Source: Bacteroidales bacterium
GTDB taxonomy: Bacteria; Bacteroidota; Bacteroidia; Bacteroidales; F082
Direction of reading: 5' to 3'
NCBI GenBank assembly: GCA_017538795.1
Contig: JAFYIE010000075.1
Location: 1-64,000, forward strand
DNA: 64,000 bases
In this document: positions 9,603 through 18,172 of the stretch, one piece after another
Numbering within the stretch: position 1 is the stretch's first letter
Layout of the letters: every line of letters begins with the position of its first letter
The notes under the pieces: model-generated
Database searches by the model: none
Told to the model about the DNA's origin: nothing
What the model saw: the letters and a program-made list of their open reading frames with translations, nothing else
Position numbers and translations under genes: made by a program

Positions 9603-12043
9603 AATGCGAACGAGACTTTAAGCTTGAAAGCGAAATTTTTTGAATCCTCATCCAAGGAGTTCGGTCCGTAGCGATAGTAGGAGCCAAATCCCATCTTCAT
9701 GAAGTTGATATTCAGGATATTATCGATAACGATACCGCTTTCGTAGAAGCCGTCTTTCATGCTTTTAAGTTCCACGCCTTGATGTTTCTGCACGTCGCTT
9801 ATGTCGCCCCAGCCGATGTTGGTGACAACAATCAATTCTGGACTCAAGTACTTGGTTTTGAACATCTTACCGAAATTATGGTCGAAGAAGAGAGCGGCGA
9901 ACCTGTCGCTTATGAACTCGTTGATAAGCATCGTGGCGAAGCTTTGTGTAGCGTAAAGTCCGAACTCGTCGTTGTTGCCGAAAATGTTGAATGTTTCCAT
10001 AACCGGGGCGTCGCCGAAGACACAACCAGCCTGAAGAGAAACGGTCGTCTTTCCGATGTAACGCGTTAGCCACGAATAAGTCATCTGGAATTGAATCTTG
10101 TCGAAATTGAAAGGACAATCCAGAACATCTTTCAATCCTTTTTGATAGGAGAGCCATATCACAGGCTTGCCTTTGCTGACGGTGACGAGACCTTTTGGCG
10201 AAAGCATGTAACGCTCGCCGAAGGCTATTCTCAATTTGAAATCAAGAGTGGAGAGGCGGAATTTTCCGTTGTAGATACTGTCGCCGACATCGTAGCTGTA
10301 CCAATCGTACATTTCCTTGTCGCTGAGGCTAAAATTCACGGAACCCTTGCAAATCTTGGCAAAGCGTGTCGACAACTCGGCGGATGCTGCGGTGTTTAAG
10401 GTCGTCCATTTCACGTAATAATATCTGAAAAAACTTTCGTCGAGAAGGTTAGGTGCGCCCATGAAGCCGTAATCACCGACAGCTTTGTAGATGTGGTCGT
10501 AGCTCAGTTTTAAGCCAAAATCCTGTTTTCTGTTGAATTTTATCTCGAAATCGCCGCCGTAATTGGCGTGTTTAGGGCCGAACCAATAGCCCAAGTAGCC
10601 TCCGAATGCCAGATATTTCGACAATCTCTCGTTGGTTCTCAAGCCAAGACCGAGGTAAAAGTTATTCGCAATGTTATAATTAAGTATTTCTGACAGGTTC
10701 AAATTGACATAACCCATCGGGATGCTGCCTTTTGAGACGATATCGGTAAATGTGTTCATCACTCTGTCAAGGTCGATGCCGCCCTTTTCCATGATGGTAT
10801 CGACGAACTTGTAAGTGTTCAATATCCTTTCGTTCAGGCTGTCGTTTCGATAATACCTCCAATATATCTCATCTTTCATGCCAGAGTCTTCGGCGATGTC
10901 GATATCGGTCGAGCCAAACACTTTTTTATCGATTTCAGGATTGATTTTTATGTTGGAGATATAGCTTTTCCCTATGCCATTGATTGATGTGTTGGCGTCT
11001 TCAGGTGTTTTGTTACTGATCATAAGTTGTCTATTATCAGCGACCATCCTAAAGAAAACTATGTCGGTGTTGAGCTGTACCGGGAACCAAACGGAATCGT
11101 TTATTTTCGCGTAAAGCTGCTGTATTTTCACGTCGAGGGTGTTCGATTTGTCGGCCGCCTCAGCTTTGACGTTGACCACAGCCCAGCCGTCGGAGGTAAT
11201 TGTCATGACACCTTTGAGCGCGTTGAAAGTGGTGCCGCGACGAGGTTTGAATGAGATAGTATAAATACTATCGTTGTTTTCTGTCGGCATCACCGATTCG
11301 AGTCCGAAGAAATATTTCGACTTGCTGCCGGGAGTTATCGGGTTGACGTAGTTTTTCTCGTAAACAGTGATGAAATCGTCATAAAAGCTTGTGCTTTGCA
11401 TGCCGTCGATGACGTAGAAATACATCGGGTTTTTCAGTCCGGAGATGATATTCGCCTTTATTTCGCGTTTATTTTTATTAGGTCTTTTGTGATATTGTTC
11501 GGAGACGGTCTCCATCACCATGATATCGTTGTCGCGCACCAACTTGTTTACGTTGATAAGAGAAGAGTCGTTGAGTTTAGTTGTGTCGAGAGTTACGATC
11601 ATCTGGTCGTAGATGGTGTAGGAGTAAGAATTGAGCATTTCGGGGTTGTTGCGCTTGCGGTTTTTCACCACGCTGTCGATGATTCTGTGAGCGGGGTTTT
11701 CGCCGGCATATACCACAACTTCTTGCAATTCAACGCTTATCGGGCGCAGAAGTATTTTGTTTGACTTATTTTTAAGAGCTTCAGCTGGAACAGTCTTTTT
11801 CTGATATCCGACGCAAGAAAACGTCAAGGTTTTTATCTCATTTTTGCTTTTTACGGTGAAATTTCCGTCGATATCGGTAATTGTGCCGTAGGTTTGGGCA
11901 TTATTTATTATGACGTTCACAAAGGCTAGTTTTTGTTTTGTCACGCTATCCGAGACGGTGCCGTTTACGCTGAAAACCTGAGCGTTGGCTGTAATTGCTA
12001 CAATGAATAGTATTACAATTAATATATATCTTTTAAAATTCAT
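9599..12043 (-). CDS. DUF5686 family outer-membrane protein with carboxypeptidase-like regulatory domain (1)
   Basis: An 814-residue protein. Residues 1-22 are a signal peptide ending in ANAQ, about 23-100 a CarboxypepD_reg-like beta-sandwich (VNGTVSDSVTKQKLAFVNVII, with GTITDIDGNFTV), and the rest matches the DUF5686 pattern, with a C-terminal series of amphipathic strands ending in Phe (FAFKLKVSFAF) as in outer-membrane beta-barrels. The function of the family is not established. The start is placed at ATG 12043; an upstream TTG adds three residues only. It has a -7 element 17 bases upstream. A paralogue of the same architecture lies at 12847, separated only by the nitroreductase. Confidence 0.85.
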   Translation of the reverse strand: MNFKRYILIVILFIVAITANAQVFSVNGTVSDSVTKQKLAFVNVIINNAQTYGTITDIDGNFTVKSKNEIKTLTFSCVGYQKKTVPAEALKNKSNKILLRPISVELQEVVVYAGENPAHRIIDSVVKNRKRNNPEMLNSYSYTIYDQMIVTLDTTKLNDSSLINVNKLVRDNDIMVMETVSEQYHKRPNKNKREIKANIISGLKNPMYFYVIDGMQSTSFYDDFITVYEKNYVNPITPGSKSKYFFGLESVMPTENNDSIYTISFKPRRGTTFNALKGVMTITSDGWAVVNVKAEAADKSNTLDVKIQQLYAKINDSVWFPVQLNTDIVFFRMVADNRQLMISNKTPEDANTSINGIGKSYISNIKINPEIDKKVFGSTDIDIAEDSGMKDEIYWRYYRNDSLNERILNTYKFVDTIMEKGGIDLDRVMNTFTDIVSKGSIPMGYVNLNLSEILNYNIANNFYLGLGLRTNERLSKYLAFGGYLGYWFGPKHANYGGDFEIKFNRKQDFGLKLSYDHIYKAVGDYGFMGAPNLLDESFFRYYYVKWTTLNTAASAELSTRFAKICKGSVNFSLSDKEMYDWYSYDVGDSIYNGKFRLSTLDFKLRIAFGERYMLSPKGLVTVSKGKPVIWLSYQKGLKDVLDCPFNFDKIQFQMTYSWLTRYIGKTTVSLQAGCVFGDAPVMETFNIFGNNDEFGLYATQSFATMLINEFISDRFAALFFDHNFGKMFKTKYLSPELIVVTNIGWGDISDVQKHQGVELKSMKDGFYESGIVIDNILNINFMKMGFGSYYRYGPNSLDEDSKNFAFKLKVSFAF

Positions 12044-12060
12044 TATGATCAATTTGAATG

Positions 12061-12068
12061 CAAAAATA
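12061..12068 (-). promoter_or_regulatory. -7 promoter element for DUF5686 gene 1
   Basis: TATTTTTG on the - strand, 17 bases upstream of the start codon at 12043. It is divergent from the element at 12170-12177, with a large inverted repeat between the two. Confidence 0.65.
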
Positions 12069-12096
12069 CGAAAAAAGTTATTATATTATCATTTTT

Positions 12097-12158
12097 AATG
12101 CCCTTTTCGAAATGCTCAACAGTACCCTGTGGTAGGTCGCATTTCTGCAAAGGGTATT
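12097..12158. repeat. 62-base imperfect inverted repeat in a divergent promoter region
   Basis: Left arm 12097-12114 and right arm 12140-12158 form about 17 pairs, including one G-T pair, with one mismatch and one bulge. The 25-base loop has its own small stem (ACAG/CTGT). The element is more GC-rich than the surrounding spacer and sits exactly between two divergent -7 elements. It could be an operator, a small RNA hairpin or a miniature mobile repeat. It lacks a T tract, so a terminator is unlikely. Confidence 0.7.
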
Positions 12159-12169
12159 AAAAAATTTTG

Positions 12170-12177
12170 TATTTTTG
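12170..12177 (+). promoter_or_regulatory. -7 promoter element for the nitroreductase
   Basis: TATTTTTG matches TAnnTTTG, 37 bases upstream of ATG 12215. The leader (12188-12209) carries three AACT-type heptads. Confidence 0.65.
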
Positions 12178-12214
12178 TCTCGTCATAAACTTGAAAACTT
12201 CAAACTATTAAAGT

Positions 12215-12844
12215 ATGGCAGACGGATATCTGGAAAAAAGAATGGAAGAATTTGCTTCCGGTGCAAAGAAAACTATTAAGCACGTTTCGTTGGACACTTT
12301 GTTTGAGAAAAACCGCAGTTATCGCGGGTATAAGAAGGATTTTGTGGTGAAGCGCGACATGTTGGAGCGCATCGTCAATGTGAACACTAAGATAGCGTCG
12401 GGGAAGAACCAGCAGGTGCTTCGTTTCAAGCTTGTTACAAAAGGCGAAGGCGCCGATTTCGTTTTGAGTAACATAAAGCTCGGTGGCATGCTTCCGGAGC
12501 TGCATCTGCCTTACGAAGGAACTGAACCTGAGGCGTTTATCATCGTCTGCACATCAGCACCCGAAACAAAAATCATCGACATCGACTTGGGAATATCGTT
12601 GCAGAGCATGTCGTTGAAGGCGACGGAGATGGGTCTCAACTGCGTGATGATTTGCGCTTTCAACAAGGCCAACATCATGGAACACTTCAAGCTGCAACAC
12701 GAGCCATTGGCTATTTTGGCGGTAGGAAAAGGCGCTGAAAACATCAGGATAAAGCCCATTTCGGTTGACGAGAGCCGTGCATACTACCGCGTCGACGGCG
12801 TACATTACGTGCCGAAAGTAAAGCTTGAGGATATCTTGATTTAA
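12215..12844 (+). CDS. Nitroreductase family protein (FMN-dependent)
   Basis: A 209-residue protein of the nitroreductase fold, probably an FMN-bound NAD(P)H oxidoreductase in the cytoplasm. Family-like features are RSYRGYKKDFV near residue 30 (the substitute for the RRSIRxF motif that contacts FMN phosphate), a central segment IDLGISLQSMSLKATEMGLNCVMI (family SxxNxxLAAxxxGLGxxxx), and FKLQHEPLAILAVGKG (family LGIPxxxxPxxxIxLGYP). The physiological substrate cannot be read from sequence. Transcribed alone, convergent with the DUF5686 gene 2 bases beyond its stop. Confidence 0.85.
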   Translation: MADGYLEKRMEEFASGAKKTIKHVSLDTLFEKNRSYRGYKKDFVVKRDMLERIVNVNTKIASGKNQQVLRFKLVTKGEGADFVLSNIKLGGMLPELHLPYEGTEPEAFIIVCTSAPETKIIDIDLGISLQSMSLKATEMGLNCVMICAFNKANIMEHFKLQHEPLAILAVGKGAENIRIKPISVDESRAYYRVDGVHYVPKVKLEDILI

Positions 12845-12846
12845 TT

Positions 12847-15405
12847 TTAGAATTTCACTTTCAGGGAGAAGAAGATTCCCCAATCGCTAACCTCCGGGTT
12901 GTCGAGGTAAGTGAAACGTCGCACATAGTCGATTCGCAAGATGCTGAAGATGTTTCCGATGCCGATGCTGCCTTCGACATAAGGCTCTTTCTCCAAGGTG
13001 TAAGTCTGTATTTCTCCCGCTGAGTTTTTCGGGAAGACAAACATATCCGGATTTCCGTTCACAGGGTTACATTCTTTTGAGATGTCGCCCCAGATGGCTT
13101 TCAAAGCGAACACCTCGCGAAGTTTGAGCTTTCCGACCAGCGGCACTCTGTTGAGGAGGAATCCGTTAAAGGTATAGTCGAACATTCCCTGCACATAATA
13201 CTGGCTCACGAACTCGTAGTAGTTCATCAAGTTAAAAGCCTTCTCATCATAATAGATGCCTTGGTTTGCACGATGTATGAACAGCAGCGGATATGGGGCG
13301 TCGCCGATGACGGCGCCGCCTGTAACGTTTATGTCGGCGATGCCGAGGATGCTGAAGAACCAGCGTTTGCTGAACATCGCCTGGAGCTTGTGGCACTCAT
13401 AGTCGGAGCCGAGAAACTTGCCGACATAGCTGTAACCGATAGTAAAGACCGGCGCCACGGAGCCAGCCAAAGGATAACGATACTGATGTATCTGTTGAAC
13501 TTTCTCGTTATGTGCGAATCGGAATTCAAAGCCGATGGAGTTGGTTGTGAACGGATCGTAAACCTTACCGCTGTTCGTTACAAAAGTCAAATCGCCAAGA
13601 GGAACCTGTTCCTGATATTCAGCGAAGAACTTGAGTCCCATCTGGTATTTGAACTCATAGTCGTACATCATCTTGAATTTATCGAAGAACGCCATCTTTT
13701 TGTTTCCCAGACGGTTGAAAGAATTTCCGAACGAGTCGTAGGCGTATTTGAAGTTATATCCGAAGATCTCTCTTCCTGGGATGTCGGTGTCGTGTGTGAA
13801 AGACAGCGTCAGCAGGTTCATCGGGAACTCCCACTGGTTGTTGACTTTGTCGTTGAACGAATACATAAACTGGCCACGGTATTTGACTCTCTCGTCAAGG
13901 GTGCCGTATGCCATATAACCCTCAAGGAAAATGTGTTTGTGAAATCTCGTGTTCGTCTTCGCGCCGAAACGCATTCTAACTCCTTCTATCTCATTATAAC
14001 TCAACATATTGAACACCGGGCCTATATCAAGAGCGCCCCAGTCGATGTAGTTATAACCTATAGCGAAAGCCAATCCTGTCAAAAAACGGAATCTCGGATT
14101 TTTTTTCAGTTTCTCGTTGTTTTCAGCGATAAGTTTCTCGTGCAGAGACAGGCTGTCGGTACGTTTGTCTTTCCAATATTCCTCATCGTCGCGGTGAGAA
14201 TAGAAGTCCTTAGTCCTGGTTTTTTGCGGTTTCCCGACGTAGAAGTCGTCGGGCATAGGCTTGTTGATCTCGATGTTGGTAAAAACGCCGGAACGCTTGC
14301 CGTGCAGGGCGATGCCAAGATAGAAGATGTCGGCCACAAGTTTGTAGCGCGTCGGGATCATGATGGAGTCGACCTTTTTGTATTCCTGTTCAAACATCAT
14401 CGCCTCGACATAGTTTGTGCCTGAGTGCTTTGGAATCTGCAGCTGCACTTTCTTCACCATATAAGACGTGTCGTTTGTAATCCAGAGGCTTCCGCAAAGA
14501 CCCATATCCATCTGGTTTGACGGCGTGAACGCCAAGACTATGCAGTTCTCGTTTTCATATTGAACGGTGTCGACGATGTAAAAATGATAATACAAGGTCG
14601 CGATCGGAGACATAGGGGAGGTGTACTCGTTGTTAAACAGGTTCACCGACCTTTTATAGACATCGACGAAACCGATCCAGTTGTCGATGATAGCCTCCAT
14701 CGAGGTGAAATCGAGGAACTTGCTGAGCAGCACGTCTTTGGTGTCGGTGACTTCCGTCGTTATGAAATAAGGATCTTTGCGATAATAAGTCTTGGAAAGC
14801 GATTCCACGAAATACATCGAGAGATAGTTTCTTCCTGTCAATTCCGACGGGTAGATGTTGTCGCACACGAACTTTATGTTCTTCATGAAACGCTTGTTAG
14901 CCAAGCTGTCGCTGAGATTTGAAGGACCAAGCTCGAGTTTGCTGTACTCGTCGTATTGATAGTAGTCGAAGCCCGTGAGACTGTTTTTAGGAGCCTGTTT
15001 CTGAACCTTTTTGATGAGCTCGACGGCCGGGTTTCCCTTGCGCTTGTAACGCTCTTTGATTCTTCGCTTCGCCTTGACTTCCGCCTTAGGCAGAGAAATC
15101 ATCTCCGACTCCATCTTCGCGTTGATAGTCTGGGTTGTGAATCGGTTTATCTTGACTTTATAAGGCTTGTAGCCGGCGAATTGAAACGTAACATAGTCGA
15201 AAATCTTGTCAGACTCAAGACGGTAGTTACCGTTTAAATCCGTTGTCGTGCCAAAAGTCTCACCATTGGAGACATAAGAAATTGTTGCCATCGGCAAAGT
15301 CTCTCCTGTTTCAACATCAACAACCTTGCCTTTAACAACGGTATGTTGCGAGAACGCCATCAGGCTGGCAAAGGTTATTAATATAAAAAGGAGAAACCTC
15401 TTCAT
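12847..15405 (-). CDS. DUF5686 family outer-membrane protein with carboxypeptidase-like regulatory domain (2)
   Basis: An 852-residue paralogue of the gene at 9599. Signal peptide 1-19 (ending MAFSQ), CarboxypepD_reg-like domain about 20-100 (VVKGKVVDVETGETLPMATI), a basic linker (KAKRRIKERYKRKG), and a DUF5686 body ending in alternating hydrophobic strands and a terminal Phe (FFSLKVKF). It starts 2 bases after the glmS stop codon, so the two are probably cotranscribed. The link with GlmS suggests, without proving, a role in envelope maintenance. Confidence 0.87.
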   Translation of the reverse strand: MKRFLLFILITFASLMAFSQHTVVKGKVVDVETGETLPMATISYVSNGETFGTTTDLNGNYRLESDKIFDYVTFQFAGYKPYKVKINRFTTQTINAKMESEMISLPKAEVKAKRRIKERYKRKGNPAVELIKKVQKQAPKNSLTGFDYYQYDEYSKLELGPSNLSDSLANKRFMKNIKFVCDNIYPSELTGRNYLSMYFVESLSKTYYRKDPYFITTEVTDTKDVLLSKFLDFTSMEAIIDNWIGFVDVYKRSVNLFNNEYTSPMSPIATLYYHFYIVDTVQYENENCIVLAFTPSNQMDMGLCGSLWITNDTSYMVKKVQLQIPKHSGTNYVEAMMFEQEYKKVDSIMIPTRYKLVADIFYLGIALHGKRSGVFTNIEINKPMPDDFYVGKPQKTRTKDFYSHRDDEEYWKDKRTDSLSLHEKLIAENNEKLKKNPRFRFLTGLAFAIGYNYIDWGALDIGPVFNMLSYNEIEGVRMRFGAKTNTRFHKHIFLEGYMAYGTLDERVKYRGQFMYSFNDKVNNQWEFPMNLLTLSFTHDTDIPGREIFGYNFKYAYDSFGNSFNRLGNKKMAFFDKFKMMYDYEFKYQMGLKFFAEYQEQVPLGDLTFVTNSGKVYDPFTTNSIGFEFRFAHNEKVQQIHQYRYPLAGSVAPVFTIGYSYVGKFLGSDYECHKLQAMFSKRWFFSILGIADINVTGGAVIGDAPYPLLFIHRANQGIYYDEKAFNLMNYYEFVSQYYVQGMFDYTFNGFLLNRVPLVGKLKLREVFALKAIWGDISKECNPVNGNPDMFVFPKNSAGEIQTYTLEKEPYVEGSIGIGNIFSILRIDYVRRFTYLDNPEVSDWGIFFSLKVKF

Positions 15406-15407
15406 TT

Positions 15408-17255
15408 TTATTCGACGGTTACTGACTTAGCCAAGTTTCTCGGTTGGTCGACGTTACAGCCGCGATACACCGCGATGTAGTAGGCGAGGAGCTGCAACGG
15501 GATTGTGGCGAGCAACGGAGCGTAGGTGCATTCAGTGTCAGGGATTTCGATGACGTAATCCGACATGTTCTTTACAAGGACGTCGCCTTCGGTCACCACA
15601 CTGATAATCTTTCCTTGACGAGCCTTCACTTCCTGGACGTTTGAAACGACCTTCTCGTAAGTGCTCTTGTTTGTGGCGATAAAGATTACAGGCATGTCTT
15701 TGTCTATCAATGCGATAGGGCCGTGTTTCATCTCCGCTGCCGGATAGCCTTCAGCATGGATGTAAGAAATCTCTTTTAGTTTCAGAGCGCCTTCGAGAGC
15801 GACAGGGAAGTTCTGCAGACGGCCGAGATACAAGGCGTTGTGGCAGTCTTTCATCTGTTCGGCGATCTCTTTCACTATGTCTTTGCTTCTCTCAAGTGTC
15901 GTCTTGATTTTATCAGGAATCATATCGAGTTCATGGATAAGCTCCACAATTCTCGATTTCGGGATGTAGCCTGTAAGCTCGGCGAGACGAATAGCGAACA
16001 TGGTGAGAACTGCCACTTGAGCTGTGAACGCTTTCGTTGAGGCGACACCAATTTCAGGGCCTGCGTGGGTGTAGACGCCGGCGTCGGTGACGCGTGAAAT
16101 TGACGAGCCAATGACGTTGCAGATGCCAAGAACTGTAGCGCCTTTTTCTTTAGCAATCTCGATAGCCGCAAGAGTGTCGGCAGTCTCGCCCGACTGTGAG
16201 ATGGCGATGACGACATCGTCAGGGAAGATGACAGGGTTACGATAACGGAACTCTGATGCGTATTCCACCTTCACTCTGATGCCTGAATACAGCTCGATGA
16301 GGTAGCTTCCCACCAGACCAGCGTGCCATGACGTTCCGCAAGCCACAATGATGATATTGCGAGCGTTGAGGATCTTTTTTTCATAGTCGAAGATACCGCC
16401 GAGGGTGACGGTGCCGAGGTTGGCGTGCAGACGGCCACGCATAGTATCGCGGACTGTCGTAGGCTGCTCGTAGATCTCCTTCAGCATGAAGTGGTCGAAG
16501 CCGCCTTTCTCGATAGATTCAAGGTTCAGCTTGAGCTTCTGGACATAAGGAGTTATCTCGACGTCGTCGATAGTCTTGAGTCTCAAATCCTCGCCGAGTT
16601 TCACCTTCATAACTTCTTCATTCTCAATGTAAACAACCTTTGATGTCAAGCCGACGATAGGGGTGGCGTCGGAAGCGATGAAGAACTCGTTTTTGCCGAT
16701 ACCCACGACCATTGGACTGCCTTTACGCGCTGCAACCAATGTGTCGGGATGACCTTTTTCTATTAATGCAATGGCATAGGCGCCGTTCACGTGGTTCAAG
16801 GCGATACGTGTTGCCTCAAACAAATCCACGTTCTGCGTGAGCTGCACATCTTCGATGAGATTAACCAAGACCTCAGTGTCGGTGCTCGATTTAAATTCGT
16901 AGCCACGATTCTCGAGTTCCTTTCTGATTGTAAGGTAATTCTCAATGATTCCGTTGTGAATCAAGGCGATGTTGCCTGAGCGGGAGAGATGCGGATGCGC
17001 GTTGACATCATTAGGCTCGCCGTGGGTGGCCCAACGAGTATGAGCGATACCGATATGACCGCTTATATCTTTATCTTTCGCAAAATTCTCCAAATCAGAG
17101 ACCTTGCCTTTTGTCTTATAAACATTGAGTTCGTCTTTTTCGTTAAGCAACGCTACGCCTGCGCTGTCATAGCCACGATATTCGAGGCGTTTCAACCCGT
17201 TAATCAAAATCGGATAAGCGTCTCTTTTGCCTATGTATGCTACAATTCCACACAT
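15408..17255 (-). CDS. glmS: Glutamine-fructose-6-phosphate aminotransferase (isomerizing)
   Basis: Makes glucosamine-6-phosphate from fructose-6-phosphate and glutamine, the entry step to UDP-GlcNAc for peptidoglycan and LPS. A 615-residue enzyme. The N-terminal Ntn-type glutaminase opens with Cys2 (MCGIVAYIG), which becomes the nucleophile after Met removal; HTRWATHG and HNGIIEN follow. Two SIS domains carry CGTSWHAG, SQSGETADT, and the C-terminal HGPIALID; the protein ends with KSVTVE as in the family. The frame extends upstream to 17297, but I reject that because the extension overlaps the -7 element and Cys2 must follow the start Met. Cotranscribed with DUF5686 gene 2. Confidence 0.98.
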   Translation of the reverse strand: MCGIVAYIGKRDAYPILINGLKRLEYRGYDSAGVALLNEKDELNVYKTKGKVSDLENFAKDKDISGHIGIAHTRWATHGEPNDVNAHPHLSRSGNIALIHNGIIENYLTIRKELENRGYEFKSSTDTEVLVNLIEDVQLTQNVDLFEATRIALNHVNGAYAIALIEKGHPDTLVAARKGSPMVVGIGKNEFFIASDATPIVGLTSKVVYIENEEVMKVKLGEDLRLKTIDDVEITPYVQKLKLNLESIEKGGFDHFMLKEIYEQPTTVRDTMRGRLHANLGTVTLGGIFDYEKKILNARNIIIVACGTSWHAGLVGSYLIELYSGIRVKVEYASEFRYRNPVIFPDDVVIAISQSGETADTLAAIEIAKEKGATVLGICNVIGSSISRVTDAGVYTHAGPEIGVASTKAFTAQVAVLTMFAIRLAELTGYIPKSRIVELIHELDMIPDKIKTTLERSKDIVKEIAEQMKDCHNALYLGRLQNFPVALEGALKLKEISYIHAEGYPAAEMKHGPIALIDKDMPVIFIATNKSTYEKVVSNVQEVKARQGKIISVVTEGDVLVKNMSDYVIEIPDTECTYAPLLATIPLQLLAYYIAVYRGCNVDQPRNLAKSVTVE

Positions 17256-17294
17256 TTTTAAATTGATTTTAATTGATACATTTTTTTCAACATG

Positions 17295-17302
17295 CAAAAA
17301 TA
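17295..17302 (-). promoter_or_regulatory. -7 promoter element for glmS
   Basis: TATTTTTG on the - strand, 39 bases upstream of ATG 17255. It overlaps the 5' end of the longer reading frame and so supports the shorter start. Confidence 0.65.
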
Positions 17303-17379
17303 ATTTTTTCTATGATACAACGATCAAAAAAATTAGTAAAAATTTTTACTATTTTTGTAACACGTGACATTTTTTTAGT

Positions 17380-17387
17380 ATTTTTGC
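17380..17387 (+). promoter_or_regulatory. Promoter of the Hdr-like operon
   Basis: TATTTTTG (-7) with TTTG at 17355-17358, a 21-base spacing, close to the published TTTG-N19-21-TAnnTTTG arrangement. The -33 region overlaps a near-perfect A/T palindrome (17334-17352, TAGT...ACTA). TTAGTA recurs at 17333, 17376 and 17395 around the promoter, a possible operator. Confidence 0.75.
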
Positions 17388-17429
17388 ACGCTGTTAGTAA
17401 AATGGTATACTATACGTTAATTTACTTTT

Positions 17430-18143
17430 ATGGAATATAGATTTAAGGGACATCTTGTTGAGGAACTTTATAAGGATTACAGGATTAAGGAGGGAATGAA
17501 GGCTTGCATGAACTGCGGCGTGTGCACGGCTGTTTGTCCGGCCGCGGAATTCTACAAATACAATCCCAAAAACATAGTGAACATTGTGGCTCGCAAAAAC
17601 GAGGATGATTTGGAAGACCTCTTAAAGAGCGATCAGATTTGGTACTGCGGAGAGTGCATGTCGTGCGTGACACGTTGTCCAAGAGCTAATGCTCCAGGAT
17701 TGGTGATTATGTCGTTGCGTAAGCTCTCGATGCGAAGCGGGCTTTACATGCAGTCGGAGAAAGGCCGCCAGCAGTATATCGTGGTTAAAGATTTATGTAG
17801 TAATATCTTAAACTACGGTTATTGCGTTTATCCGCGCACTTTTGCATATGAGACTCACAAGGAATTCGGTCCTGTCGGTAAGTGGATTAACGACAATTTG
17901 GATGACTTGCATGCACGCATGGGCTCTAACCTCGACGGCGATGGTCCAGGCGGACTGCGTAAGATTCCGAAGGAAAGTCTCGACCAGCTGAAAAACATTT
18001 TCGACGTGACAGGTGCCACCGAGTTGATGGAGCAGGTGTTGAACGACGCACATCAAGAGGCGGAAAAGGAACATCTTTCCGACGAGGAATATTTCATGAA
18101 AGTTTACACCGAAAACGACTGGGAAAAACACTTAAATCATTAA
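17430..18143 (+). CDS. HdrC-like 4Fe-4S electron-transfer subunit
   Basis: A 237-residue iron-sulfur protein resembling heterodisulfide reductase subunit C. Two CxxCxxxxxCP-like clusters are visible: Cys26, 29, 32, 36 and Cys73, 76, 79, 83 (the second as CGECMSCVTRCPR), sufficient for two [4Fe-4S] clusters. In HdrABC-type complexes this subunit passes electrons between HdrA flavin and HdrB. The C-terminal half (about 100-237) is acidic and helical and longer than minimal HdrC. First gene of a five-gene set; its stop codon lies within heptad array B and HdrB follows after 29 bases. The natural electron partners are unknown in a non-methanogen. Confidence 0.85.
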   Translation: MEYRFKGHLVEELYKDYRIKEGMKACMNCGVCTAVCPAAEFYKYNPKNIVNIVARKNEDDLEDLLKSDQIWYCGECMSCVTRCPRANAPGLVIMSLRKLSMRSGLYMQSEKGRQQYIVVKDLCSNILNYGYCVYPRTFAYETHKEFGPVGKWINDNLDDLHARMGSNLDGDGPGGLRKIPKESLDQLKNIFDVTGATELMEQVLNDAHQEAEKEHLSDEEYFMKVYTENDWEKHLNH

Positions 18144-18168
18144 ATTTTGAATATTAAATCTTTGAATA
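18132..18168. repeat. Heptad repeat array B (between HdrC-like and HdrB-like genes)
   Basis: About five units of TTAAATC/TTGAATA with a 7-base period and two 8-base slips. The HdrC stop codon (18141-18143) sits in it and the first unit is within the coding end. Every unit carries TAA or TGA on the + strand. Confidence 0.65.
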
Positions 18169-18172
18169 TAAA

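Noticed and set aside
13261..14424. A 387-codon open frame on the + strand opposite DUF5686 gene 2
   Set aside because: Antisense shadow of a real gene, no signal, no promoter, no recognisable domain.
17256..17297. Fourteen-residue N-terminal extension of GlmS
   Set aside because: The nucleophile Cys must follow the initiator Met, and the extension overlaps the -7 element.
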